A stretch of DNA of 64,000 nucleotides from Actinoplanes aureus (GTDB lineage: Bacteria > Actinomycetota > Actinomycetes > Mycobacteriales > Micromonosporaceae). The position numbers and the translations under genes are program-made. The notes beneath the pieces are model-generated. The model was not told the DNA's origin. It made no database searches and saw nothing but the letters and a program-made list of their open reading frames with translations. Of the stretch, positions 19,229 through 27,519 are shown one piece after another. The stretch covers positions 62,001-126,000 of the forward strand of contig NZ_JADQTO010000002.1 in the NCBI RefSeq assembly GCF_015704865.1, written 5' to 3'. Each line of letters opens with the position of its first letter. Position 1 is the stretch's first letter.

Positions 19229-20425
19229 ATGGCGAAAGGCGAGAGCAAAGTCGGGGCTGCGCGGCCACCGGCGCCTGGTCCTTCGGACGGCGCGGAAAGC
19301 CGCATACCGAACGCGGATGTCCCGGCGGGCGGCTTCGTCCAACTGCTGACCCCCGATGGCGATCACGTCGACAGCGTCACCGCCGCTGACGGGACGACGT
19401 ACTCCGTCGACTTCACCGACGAGGAGTACCGGGGCCTGTACCGGGACATGGTGACCGTACGACGCTTGGACGCCGAGGCCACCGCGCTGCAGCGTCAGGG
19501 TGAGCTCGGCATCTGGGCCAGCCTGCTGGGACAGGAGGCCGCACAGGTCGGTTCCGGGCGGGCACTGCGGACCCAGGACATGGCCTTCCCGACCTACCGG
19601 GAACACGGCGTCCTCTACTGCCGCGGCATCGACCCGATCATGCCGTTCGGCCTGTTCCGCGGCGTCGACCAGGGTGCCTGGGACCCGAACGAGTTCAAGG
19701 TGAACATGTACACGATCGTGATCGGGGCGCAGACCCTGCACGCGACCGGGTACGCGATGGGCATCAACATGGACGGCAAGACCGGGACCGACGACGGCGA
19801 AGCTGTGATCGCCTACTTCGGCGACGGCGCTTCCTCGCAGGGCGACGTGAACGAGGCCTTCATCTGGTCGGCCGTCTTCAACGCCCCCATGGTGTTCTTC
19901 TGCCAGAACAACCAGTACGCGATCTCCGAGCCGCTGGAGCGGCAGACCCGGATCCCGCTCTACCAGCGCGCCGCCGGCTTCGGCTTCCCCGGCGTCCGGG
20001 TGGACGGCAACGACGTGCTCGCGTCGTACGCGGTGACCCGGCACGCTCTGGACCGGGCGCGTAACGGCGAGGGACCGACCCTGGTCGAGGCCTACACCTA
20101 CCGGATGGGCGCGCACACCACCACCGACGACCCGACCCGGTACCGGATCGCCAGCGAGGTCGAGTCGTGGAAGGCCAAGGACCCGATCGCCCGGTTCCGC
20201 GCGTTCCTCGGCAAGCAGACCCTCGCCGACGAGGCGTTCTTCGCGGAGGTCGACGCGCAGGCCAACGAGGTCGCCCTCAACCTGCGCGAGCGGGTACTCG
20301 AGATGCCCGACCCGAAACCGTTGAGCCTGTTCGACAACGTCTATCCCAACGGCTCCCCGCACCTGGACGCGCAACGCGACCAGATGGCCCAGTACCTGGA
20401 CTCGTTCGAGGGGAGCGCGCACTGA
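19229..20425 (+). CDS. 2-oxoacid dehydrogenase E1 alpha subunit
   Basis: 398 aa. CAGGAG precedes the ATG. After a ~50-residue disordered start comes the thiamine diphosphate E1-alpha domain. The ThDP motif is GDGASSQGDVNEAF ... NN (FFCQNNQYAIS), and the phosphorylation-loop region YRMGAHTTTDDPTRYR is present. With the beta subunit it decarboxylates a 2-oxoacid and acylates the lipoyl arm of E2. Homologues in mycobacteria and Streptomyces are annotated as pyruvate or branched-chain keto acid dehydrogenase. A branched-chain substrate is plausible but not provable here. First gene of a three-gene operon; no E3 is linked. Confidence 0.93.
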   Translation: MAKGESKVGAARPPAPGPSDGAESRIPNADVPAGGFVQLLTPDGDHVDSVTAADGTTYSVDFTDEEYRGLYRDMVTVRRLDAEATALQRQGELGIWASLLGQEAAQVGSGRALRTQDMAFPTYREHGVLYCRGIDPIMPFGLFRGVDQGAWDPNEFKVNMYTIVIGAQTLHATGYAMGINMDGKTGTDDGEAVIAYFGDGASSQGDVNEAFIWSAVFNAPMVFFCQNNQYAISEPLERQTRIPLYQRAAGFGFPGVRVDGNDVLASYAVTRHALDRARNGEGPTLVEAYTYRMGAHTTTDDPTRYRIASEVESWKAKDPIARFRAFLGKQTLADEAFFAEVDAQANEVALNLRERVLEMPDPKPLSLFDNVYPNGSPHLDAQRDQMAQYLDSFEGSAH

Positions 20426-21414
20426 TGGCCACCGAGACCCTGACCATGGGCAAGGCTCTCAACCGCGGGCTGCGCCGCGCTCTCGAGGACGACTCGAAGG
20501 TCGTCATCATGGGCGAGGACGTCGGCAAGCTGGGCGGCGTCTTCCGGATCACCGACGGCCTGCAGAAGGACTTCGGCGAGGACCGGGTGATCGACACCCC
20601 GCTCGCGGAGTCCGGCATCATCGGCACCGCGGTCGGCCTGGCCATCCGCGGATACCGGCCGATCTGCGAGATCCAGTTCGACGGCTTCGTCTACCCCGCC
20701 TACGACCAGATCGTGTCGCAGGTGGCCAAGATGCACTACCGCTCGCAGGGACGGCTGCGGATCCCGATGGTGATCCGGATTCCGTTCGGCGGCGGCATCG
20801 GCGCGGTCGAGCACCACTCCGAGTCACCGGAGGCCTACTTCGCGCACACCGCCGGCCTCAAGGTCGTGTCGTGCGGCTCGCCGCAGGACGCGTACACGAT
20901 GATCCGGCAGGCGATCGCCTCGGACGATCCGATCGTGTTCTTCGAGCCGAAGCGGCGCTACCACGAGAAGGGTGTGGTGGAGCTGGACACGCCGCTGTCC
21001 GCGGCGGAGCCGCTGCACGCCAGCCGGGTGGTCCGGCCGGGCACGGACGCGACGATTCTGGCGTACGGTCCGATGGTCCGCACCGCCCTGGACGCCGCTC
21101 AGGCGGCTGCCGAGGACGGCCGGAACCTCGAGGTCATCGACCTGCGGACGCTGTCGCCGCTGGACCTGGGTCCGGTCTTCGAGTCGGTCCGCCGTACCGG
21201 CCGCGCTGTGGTCGTGCACGAGGCGCCGGGCAACCTGGGCCTGGGCGCGGAGATCGCCGCCCGGGTGACCGAGGAGTGCTTCTACTCCCTCGAGTCGCCG
21301 GTACTCCGAGTCACCGGCTACGACACGCCGTACCCGGCGGCCCGCGTCGAGGAGGAATATCTTCCTGATCTCGATCGGGTGCTGGACGCCGTCGACCGCG
21401 CGTTCGGCTGGTGA
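20425..21414 (+). CDS. 2-oxoacid dehydrogenase E1 beta subunit
   Basis: 329 aa. The ATG at 20425 shares one base with the previous stop (TGATG), giving tight translational coupling. Family features seen: MGEDVGKLGGVFRIT near the start, DTPLAESGIIGTAVGLA, the segment EIQFDGFVYPAYDQIVSQ, GGGIGAVEHHSESPEAYFAHTAG split by short links, and the C-terminal transketolase domain with VIDLRTLSPLD and VVVHEA. It forms the alpha2-beta2 E1 heterotetramer with the upstream product. Confidence 0.93.
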   Translation: MATETLTMGKALNRGLRRALEDDSKVVIMGEDVGKLGGVFRITDGLQKDFGEDRVIDTPLAESGIIGTAVGLAIRGYRPICEIQFDGFVYPAYDQIVSQVAKMHYRSQGRLRIPMVIRIPFGGGIGAVEHHSESPEAYFAHTAGLKVVSCGSPQDAYTMIRQAIASDDPIVFFEPKRRYHEKGVVELDTPLSAAEPLHASRVVRPGTDATILAYGPMVRTALDAAQAAAEDGRNLEVIDLRTLSPLDLGPVFESVRRTGRAVVVHEAPGNLGLGAEIAARVTEECFYSLESPVLRVTGYDTPYPAARVEEEYLPDLDRVLDAVDRAFGW

Positions 21415-22880
21415 CGCCGATGTCCCGGATCAAGGTGTTCAACCTGCCTGACCTCGCCGAGGGCCTCACCGAGGGTGAGGTACTGGACTGGCTGGTGAAG
21501 GTCGGCGACACGGTGGAGCTGAACCAGCCCATCGTCGAGGTCGAGACGGCCAAGTCGGCGGTGGAGCTGCCGGCCAAGTGGGCCGGCGTGGTCACCAGGA
21601 TCTACGCCGAGGCGGGAACGGTGGTCGAGGTCGGCAAGCCGCTGTTCTCGATCGACACCGACCCCGGCGCGGGTCCGCTGCCGGCCGATCCGTCCGAGGA
21701 TGCCCCGTCCTCGGACGACCTGTCCGCGGTCGAGATGGCACGGCCCGAGGAGCCGGTCGAGCCCGGCATGATCGGCGGTCCGGCACCTGGCGGGCGAACG
21801 GCGGTGCTTGTCGGTTACGGTCCGCGCACCACCAGCGCGAAACGGCGACCCCGCATCGGTACGCCCGAGGCGTCCCGCGCGGCGGCCACACCTGTTCCGC
21901 CTGCGGCGGCTACCGCCGGTGTCTCGGCCGTTCCCGCCACGCCCGCACCGGAGCTCCCGGCTCCGGCCGTCGCGGCTCCGGCCGCACGAACCGGTCCGGT
22001 GCTGGCCAAGCCGCCGGTCCGGAAGCTGGCCCGGGACCTCGGTGTGGACCTCACCACGGTCAACGGCACCGGTCCGCTCGGTTCGGTGACGCGCGAGGAC
22101 GTACACCAAGCCGCCGAAGGCCCTGCGAAGCCGGCGGCAATCGTGCCCGCGCCGGCCGTCGCGGGTTTCGACGCCGCTCGCGAGCAGCGCATCCCCGTCA
22201 AGGGTGTGCGGAAGCTGACCGCGGAGAACATGGTCGCGTCGGCGTTCACCGCGCCGCACGTCACGGAGTTCCTGACCGTGGACGTGACCCGCTCGATGAA
22301 GACGCTGGAGAAGATCAAGACCCGCCGGGAGTTCGCCGAGCTGCGGGTCTCTCCGCTGCTGCTGGTGGCGAAGGCGGTGTTGCTCGCGGTGAAGCGGCAC
22401 CCCATGGTCAACTCGACCTGGTCCGGGGCGACGAACGAGATCGTCGTCAAGGAGTACGTGAATCTCGGCATCGCCGCGGCGACCGAGCGGGGCCTGATCG
22501 TGCCGAACATCAAGGACGCGGGCCGGCTCGCCCTGCCCGAGCTGGCCGAGGCGTTGAACGCCCTGGTCCGCACCGCCAAGTCGGGAAAGACCCCGCCGGC
22601 CGACATGTCCGGTGGCACCCTGTCGATCACCAATGTGGGTGTCTTCGGGATCGACACCGGCACGCCGATCCTGCCTCCGGGCGAGTCGGCGATTCTCGCG
22701 TTCGGTGCGATCCGGCCGACGCCGTGGGTGCACAAGGGCAAGATCAAAATCCGTCAGGTGACCACGCTGGGCCTGTCCTTCGACCACCGGATCATCGATG
22801 GCGAGCTGGGCTCGAAGTTCCTGCGTGACATCGGCACGTTCCTGGAGGACCCGGAGGGGGCGATGCTTTCGTGGACCTAG
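21411..22880 (+). CDS. Dihydrolipoamide acyltransferase E2
   Basis: 489 aa from the GTG at 21411 (GTGA overlap); an ATG three codons later is equally possible. One N-terminal lipoyl domain with the lipoylated lysine in VETAKSAVEL (~45-55) is followed by a long Pro/Ala linker, a peripheral-subunit-binding domain (VRKLARDLGVDLTTVNGTG) and the catalytic acyltransferase domain. The active-site motif is FDHRIIDGE near the C-terminus (His of HRxxDG). Single lipoyl domain E2s of this length are typical of branched-chain complexes and of actinobacterial PDH-like complexes. Confidence 0.93.
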   Translation: MTPMSRIKVFNLPDLAEGLTEGEVLDWLVKVGDTVELNQPIVEVETAKSAVELPAKWAGVVTRIYAEAGTVVEVGKPLFSIDTDPGAGPLPADPSEDAPSSDDLSAVEMARPEEPVEPGMIGGPAPGGRTAVLVGYGPRTTSAKRRPRIGTPEASRAAATPVPPAAATAGVSAVPATPAPELPAPAVAAPAARTGPVLAKPPVRKLARDLGVDLTTVNGTGPLGSVTREDVHQAAEGPAKPAAIVPAPAVAGFDAAREQRIPVKGVRKLTAENMVASAFTAPHVTEFLTVDVTRSMKTLEKIKTRREFAELRVSPLLLVAKAVLLAVKRHPMVNSTWSGATNEIVVKEYVNLGIAAATERGLIVPNIKDAGRLALPELAEALNALVRTAKSGKTPPADMSGGTLSITNVGVFGIDTGTPILPPGESAILAFGAIRPTPWVHKGKIKIRQVTTLGLSFDHRIIDGELGSKFLRDIGTFLEDPEGAMLSWT

Positions 22881-22949
22881 GGTCATTCGGTCTGATCGGC
22901 GGTTGACCTTCGATCCTTAGGCAGATGACCCAGCTCACCCCCTAATAAT

Positions 22950-22979
22950 TTGTTTAGATCCTTGCCGGAAGCGCATACT
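22950..22979 (+). promoter_or_regulatory. Possible promoter of the 46-aa gene
   Basis: TTGTTT, an 18-nt spacer and CATACT lie in the AT-rich patch after the E2 gene, ~100 nt upstream of the small ORF. A fit to sigma-70-type promoters by eye only. Confidence 0.3.
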
Positions 22980-23080
22980 TGGATCAACAGCGAGACGTGC
23001 GCCGAAGGTGGCCGCCACAAGCGGGCCGGCGACGCTCGTCAGGGATCGACCGGCGATGAGCCGGGGGGAGAGCAACTGCC

Positions 23081-23221
23081 ATGAGCATGATCGATCGGAT
23101 CCGCCGGCGTCGGATGATCAGCCGCGAGGCCAGGGCCATCAACCGGGCCTGGGAAGCGGCGCCCACGCAGGCGTTGCGCGACGAGATCGCGGTCTTCGCC
23201 CAGCGGCGAATGCCGTACTGA
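23081..23221 (+). CDS. Small basic protein, 46 aa
   Basis: Starts MSMIDRIRRRRM and ends FAQRRMPY; GGGGGGAG lies ~10 nt upstream of the ATG. It is strongly basic and helical (two Arg clusters around a helix RAINRAWEAAPTQALRDEI). It is followed directly by a clear terminator, so it is a free-standing transcription unit. Similar short Arg-rich proteins seem common in Micromonosporaceae as I remember them, but I cannot name a family. Binding to nucleic acid or membrane would be a guess. Confidence 0.65.
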   Translation: MSMIDRIRRRRMISREARAINRAWEAAPTQALRDEIAVFAQRRMPY

Positions 23222-23237
23222 GGGACAGCGAACGCAG

Positions 23238-23269
23238 ACGGCCCGTCCGGGATCACCCGGGCGGGCCGT
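23238..23269 (+). terminator. Intrinsic terminator behind the 46-aa gene
   Basis: 14-bp stem ACGGCCCGTCCGGG / CCCGGGCGGGCCGT (one G-U pair) with loop ATCA, followed by TTTCGTG. Starts 16 nt after the stop codon. Confidence 0.9.
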
Positions 23270-23452
23270 TTCGTGTCGGACGCCACTCGTGAAGATCGGG
23301 CACTCGTCCCTCCGGGGCGTACACCGGGATTCCTCCTGCCCGGTCCGCCCGGTACGGTTGGGCACGGTCCCCAAACGGGCGCGGCCGGTCGGTGCGGGTG
23401 ACCAGGGGTTCCGGGGCAACTTCCCGGTTCGGCCCCAGCACGGCCTGGCCTG

Positions 23453-23519
23453 AAAGCTGGCACGGCCCTGCGGCGGTAGGTCGCCGGTGGGGTCGCGTCC
23501 GTGCAAAGCTGGCACGGCC
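23453..23519 (+). repeat. Two 15-bp direct repeats upstream of the LppU-like gene
   Basis: AAAGCTGGCACGGCC occurs at 23453-23467 and again at 23505-23519, i.e. 52 bp (about five helical turns) apart and 20-87 bp before the ATG at 23540. This spacing suggests paired sites for a regulator or a local duplication. Confidence 0.7.
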
Positions 23520-23539
23520 GCATCGATGAGGAGGCGCGT

Positions 23540-26500
23540 ATGACGTCCGAGGGGCAGCACGCCGGTCAGCCGGCCGAGGCCACGTCGGGCGGACCCACGT
23601 CGGGCAACTTCCCGCCCGACCCCGACGGTCAGCGACTTCCGGGCCGGGTTTCGGCCCCACCTCCCGCCGAGGGCTTCCCCACCTCGTACGGGCCACCTCC
23701 GCAGACCGCTCCGAACGGCGGCTCGCCGTTCGTCGTACCGGCCGTGTCGACCTTCGGCGCCGGGCCGAGCCCGAGCGGCACCCCGTATGGCTCGGCCCGG
23801 GTGCCACAGCCCGAGGAAGCCTCGCCGTACGGGTCGGTTTCTCCTGGTAACAACGGATCCGCCGGGCCGTACGGAGCGGGCTCCACGCCCCCGCCCGGCC
23901 CGTCCTACGGCACCGCCCCGGCCTCCGGGTCCGCCCCGGCCTCTGGGTCCGCCTCGGTCTCCGGTTCGGCTTCGGTGTCGGGATCCGCCTCGCCTTATGG
24001 TGCGGCGCCCGGTTCCGCCTCGTTCCGCTCGGCCTCACCGTTCGATGCCGACCCCGCGGCTGGCCAGCCGCAGGCAGCACAGTCACCCTGGGCTCCTCAG
24101 GAGTCCGGTGCGTCCGCGCCGCCGAGCTCGGCTCCGACTCCGGATCCGGCGGACCCGGCTGGCAGCCCGTTCGACCCCGCCGGCTTCCCGCCGCCCGGCC
24201 GTGCCGCGCAGGCCTCAGCCGCCGTTCCGCCGCCGGCCTCCCCGTTCGTCCGGCCGGACAGCGCGCCGCCGCCGAGCGGCTTGCCGACCCGCACGCCGGG
24301 TGCCACCACCCCCGCGGACGAGTTCGGCAGCCGTACCCCCGGCTTCTCCGCCTTCGGCGACCAGCCGGTACGCGTTCCCGGCGCCAGCCTCGCCGACCTT
24401 CCGGACGCGCCCAGCCGTCCCGCCGATGGCGGCGACACCGGCGGCCCGGCACAGAACAGCTGGCTCACCCGATCCGCCGACACCGGCCAGACGCCGGACA
24501 CGTTCCCGTCCCGCCGCGGCGACAGCGCGGGCTTCCCGTTGCGCGCCCCGGCCGGCCCGGCGGCCGACGCCGGCGCCCCGCCGCCCGGGCTCGACCTGCC
24601 GATCCGCAGCCAGCAGCCGCTGGGCGACTACCCGGCCAGTGGGCAGCCGCCATTCGGCCAGCAGCCGTTGCCGGGCGCCTTCGGCCAGCAGGCCGCGCCC
24701 GGTGGCCTCGGTCAGCAGTCTTCATCAGCCGGCTTCGGCCAGCAGGCGGCGCCTGGAGCGCCCGACCAGCAGCCGTCGTCCGGCGCTTTCGGGCAGCCGC
24801 CTGCCTCTGACGCTTCCGGCCAGCAGCCGTCGTCTGCGGCCTTCGGGCAGCAGCCGTCGTCCGGGGCTTTCGGGCAAGAGCCTTCTTCTGGGGCTTTCGG
24901 TCAGCAGTCATCGCCTGCTTTCGGTCAGCAGTCGTCGCCGGGCGCTTTTGGGCAGGATGCCGAGCGATCCGGCTCTCCGGCGCCCTTCGGTCAGCGACCG
25001 GAGCGTCCGGGCTCGCCCGCGTTCGGCCAGGAGTCGTCGCCGGGCGTTTTCGGTCAGCAGTCCTCTTCAGGCGCTTCTGGCCAGCAGTCGTCGCCGGGCG
25101 CTTTCGAGCAGGATGCCGAGCGATCCGGCTCCCCGGCGCCCTTCGGTCAGCGACCGGAGCGGCCGGGCTCGCCCTCCGCATTCGGCCAGGAGTCGCCCTC
25201 CGGGTTCGGTCAGAACGATGGGCGCCCCGGTTCGTCGGCCGCCTTCGGGCAGCAGTTGCCCGAGCGGTCCGGACCCTCTGCTTCCTTCGGGCAGCAGCCG
25301 GAACGCCTCGGACCGCCGGCCGATCCGGGAACACCGAATTCTGCCGAGCCGCCGGCCGGCGGTTCCGGCTACCCGCAACGTGTACCCGGCGCCGCGCTCA
25401 GCACCGGAGGCAGCATTCCGGAGCCCTCTCCGACGTCCGGTGGTGCCGTGCCGCAGCCGCGGGACCCGGCCGAGCGACCCGCGGTCGGCTCCGCGCGTCC
25501 GGTCACGGCCAGCGCTTCGGTGCCGGGCGTCCGGGCCACACCCCCGTCCGACGGCAACGACGTGCCGCCAGCCGGCGCCGCTCCGCAGGCCCGCGTCTAC
25601 GGACGGGCGGCCCCCGCAGCCGGCGGGACCGAGGCCGGCGAGCAGAGCTCTCCTCCGTTCCCGAGCCGTCTCGATGAAGAGCCCTCGGGTGGCTTCCCGG
25701 CAGCACCGCAGCGTGACCGCTCCGCAGCGCCTCAGCGCGACGGTTCCGGCGGCTTCCCCGCAGCCCCACAGCGTGAGGGCTCGGCCGGCTTCCCGGCAGC
25801 GCCGCAGCGCGACGGCTCGGCCGGCTTCCCCGCAGCGCCGCAGCGTGACGGCTTCCCGGGCGCCTCGGACCGCGACCCCTCCGGCGGCTTCCCGGCAGCG
25901 CCGCAGCGCGACGGTTCCGGCGGCTTCCCGGGCACCGCGCAGCGCGACCCGTCGGGCGGTTTCGCGGCTGCGTCGCAGCATGACGATGAGAAGCCTGGAC
26001 ATCGCGGTCTGACCGGCATCCCGTTCGGGCAGGCGCGCGGTGATGACGACCAGCGCGGCGCGGCCTTCCCGCAACGCGGTGACGATCAGCGACCCGGCAC
26101 CTACGGTTTCGCGGCTGCGGCACAGCACGAGGACGAGGGCAGCCCTTACGCCCCGCAGGCCCGCGAGACGAGTCCGTTCGGATCGCGCCCCGGCGAGACC
26201 AATCCGTTCGGGCCACGTCCCGGCGAGGAGCCCGGCAGCGCCTTCGGCAGCCCCGCCTCCGGCCCTCAGCACGGCGACGGCCAGATGTTCCCCGGCACCC
26301 AGCACAGCGGCGATGGCCAGCCGTTCCCGGGCGCCCAGGGCGAGGGACGGCCCTACCCCGGCGCCCAGAGCGAGGGACAGCCCTTCCCCGGCTCCCGCCA
26401 CAGCGACGAACCACAGTTCCCCGGCTCCCACAGCGAGGGACAGCCGTTCCCCGGCTCCCACAGCGAGGGACAGCCCTACCCCGGCTCCCGCCACGGCGAC

Positions 26501-27448
26501 GGGCCACAATTCCCCGGCGCCCAGGGCGAGGCACAGCCCTACCCCGGCGCCCAGAACGAGGGACAGCCCTTCCCCGGCTCCCGCCACAGTGACGGACCAC
26601 AGTTCCCTCAGCACGGTGACGGACCGCACGGATTCGGCTCAGCGCCGGCTCACGGTGATGGTCCGGGTGTAGCCCCGCAGTCGCCGGCCCGAGCCACCGC
26701 CCGCGCCTCGGCGAGCGCACGGGTGACTCCGCCGGAGGCACCGGGCAGCGGGACGCCGTTCCCGCCGCCGGGCGGCACGCCGTATTCGATGCCGGGCTCC
26801 CCGCAGTTCCCGGGTGCCGGTGCCCCGCCGTTCGGACCGCCCGGTTCGCCGGCTAGGCCCGGACCGCCCCCCGGTTCGCCGTATTCGGACGGGCCGGACC
26901 AGTACAACGAGCACACGACGGACGTCGCCGGCCGGGGCGGTTCGCCGTACGTGCCGGCGCCCGCTCTGCCGCCGATGCCCGGCGAGCCGGATCCGCGGGC
27001 GGGTGGCACGTATCCGCACAACCCGGCGGCTCGCGCCACGGTCACCCCGCCCGGGCCCGAGGACACCACGAGCTGGCCTGGCCCGGCCGACGAGCAGGGC
27101 GGTTTCGACCAGTTCAAGGCGGCCGAAGAGCCGGCCAAGCCGGCGAAGGTGCACGTGCGTACCGTGCCGGTCATGGTGGCCGTCGTGGTCGGCGCGGCCC
27201 TGCTGCTGGCGCTGGTCTTCGGGCTGACCTGGCTGATCTCGGGCGACGACGAGTTCAAGGTGGCGCAGGGCGACTGCGTCAAGCGGGACGGCGACACCCC
27301 GGTGGTGGCGGCCTGTTCCGAGGCGGGCACGTTCCAGGTGGTGTCGATCGTTCCGGCGAAGGAGCAGTGCGCCGACCCCGCCCAGCCGTACATCGTCGTG
27401 CCCAAGAACGACGGCAACCAGGTTCTGTGCCTGAAGCCGAACGCCTGA
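23540..27448 (+). CDS. Giant low-complexity membrane protein with LppU-like C-terminus
   Basis: 1302 aa from the ATG at 23540 (MTSEGQHAG...), preceded by GAGGAGG. The first ~1200 residues are disordered, rich in Pro, Gly, Ser, Gln and Phe, with no Cys. Three repeat zones follow one another: FGQQ/SSxGAFGQQ units (~24640-25300), GGFPAAPQRDGS units (~25690-25980) and QPFPGSRHSDG/ SEGQPYPG units (~26280-26620). One TM helix (VMVAVVVGAALLLALVFGL) lies near the C-terminus. The last ~69 residues should be extracytoplasmic and have four cysteines in GDCV...AACS...EQCAD...LCLK, the pattern of the LppU/SCO3897 family. So the arm is cytoplasmic and the small disulfide domain faces outward. Function unknown. 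Confidence 0.85.
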   Translation: MTSEGQHAGQPAEATSGGPTSGNFPPDPDGQRLPGRVSAPPPAEGFPTSYGPPPQTAPNGGSPFVVPAVSTFGAGPSPSGTPYGSARVPQPEEASPYGSVSPGNNGSAGPYGAGSTPPPGPSYGTAPASGSAPASGSASVSGSASVSGSASPYGAAPGSASFRSASPFDADPAAGQPQAAQSPWAPQESGASAPPSSAPTPDPADPAGSPFDPAGFPPPGRAAQASAAVPPPASPFVRPDSAPPPSGLPTRTPGATTPADEFGSRTPGFSAFGDQPVRVPGASLADLPDAPSRPADGGDTGGPAQNSWLTRSADTGQTPDTFPSRRGDSAGFPLRAPAGPAADAGAPPPGLDLPIRSQQPLGDYPASGQPPFGQQPLPGAFGQQAAPGGLGQQSSSAGFGQQAAPGAPDQQPSSGAFGQPPASDASGQQPSSAAFGQQPSSGAFGQEPSSGAFGQQSSPAFGQQSSPGAFGQDAERSGSPAPFGQRPERPGSPAFGQESSPGVFGQQSSSGASGQQSSPGAFEQDAERSGSPAPFGQRPERPGSPSAFGQESPSGFGQNDGRPGSSAAFGQQLPERSGPSASFGQQPERLGPPADPGTPNSAEPPAGGSGYPQRVPGAALSTGGSIPEPSPTSGGAVPQPRDPAERPAVGSARPVTASASVPGVRATPPSDGNDVPPAGAAPQARVYGRAAPAAGGTEAGEQSSPPFPSRLDEEPSGGFPAAPQRDRSAAPQRDGSGGFPAAPQREGSAGFPAAPQRDGSAGFPAAPQRDGFPGASDRDPSGGFPAAPQRDGSGGFPGTAQRDPSGGFAAASQHDDEKPGHRGLTGIPFGQARGDDDQRGAAFPQRGDDQRPGTYGFAAAAQHEDEGSPYAPQARETSPFGSRPGETNPFGPRPGEEPGSAFGSPASGPQHGDGQMFPGTQHSGDGQPFPGAQGEGRPYPGAQSEGQPFPGSRHSDEPQFPGSHSEGQPFPGSHSEGQPYPGSRHGDGPQFPGAQGEAQPYPGAQNEGQPFPGSRHSDGPQFPQHGDGPHGFGSAPAHGDGPGVAPQSPARATARASASARVTPPEAPGSGTPFPPPGGTPYSMPGSPQFPGAGAPPFGPPGSPARPGPPPGSPYSDGPDQYNEHTTDVAGRGGSPYVPAPALPPMPGEPDPRAGGTYPHNPAARATVTPPGPEDTTSWPGPADEQGGFDQFKAAEEPAKPAKVHVRTVPVMVAVVVGAALLLALVFGLTWLISGDDEFKVAQGDCVKRDGDTPVVAACSEAGTFQVVSIVPAKEQCADPAQPYIVVPKNDGNQVLCLKPNA
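24640..25300 (+). repeat. FGQQ-type repeat zone
   Basis: Degenerate in-frame repeats coding for PxSSGAFGQQ-like units, with an internal larger duplication: the segment for DAERSGSPAPFGQRPERPGSP occurs twice (about 24957-25015 and 25110-25168). Confidence 0.75.
25690..25980 (+). repeat. GGFPAAPQRDGS repeat zone
   Basis: About eight in-frame units of 12 residues (36 bp), some shortened or with AP/AT exchanges, inside the LppU-like gene. Confidence 0.8.
26280..26620 (+). repeat. FPGSRHSDG / SEGQPFPG repeat zone
   Basis: About a dozen in-frame units of ~10-13 residues coding for alternating PFPG, HSDG and SEGQ blocks. His and acidic residues appear at regular spacing. Confidence 0.8.
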
Positions 27449-27471
27449 AACCGAACACCTGATCAACCCGA

Positions 27472-27499
27472 CCCCGGTCCCGCATGAGCGGGACCGGGG
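27472..27499 (+). terminator. Stem-loop between LppU-like and thioredoxin/NHL genes
   Basis: Perfect 12-bp stem CCCCGGTCCCGC / GCGGGACCGGGG with loop ATGA, 23 nt after the stop codon. There is no U-run. The next start (27520) lies 20 nt behind it, so the next gene probably has its own promoter or depends on read-through. Confidence 0.75.
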
Positions 27500-27519
27500 C
27501 TCTGAGGGACGATGGGATC

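Noticed and set aside
23455-23475. Sigma-54-like TGGCACG...TGC motif upstream of the LppU-like gene
   Set aside because: Actinobacteria normally lack sigma-54 and the spacing/core is imperfect; kept only as a direct repeat.
27484-27519. Upstream ATG at 27484 for the thioredoxin/NHL gene
   Set aside because: It sits in the loop of the stem-loop 27472-27499; the ATG at 27520 gives a start typical for the family.
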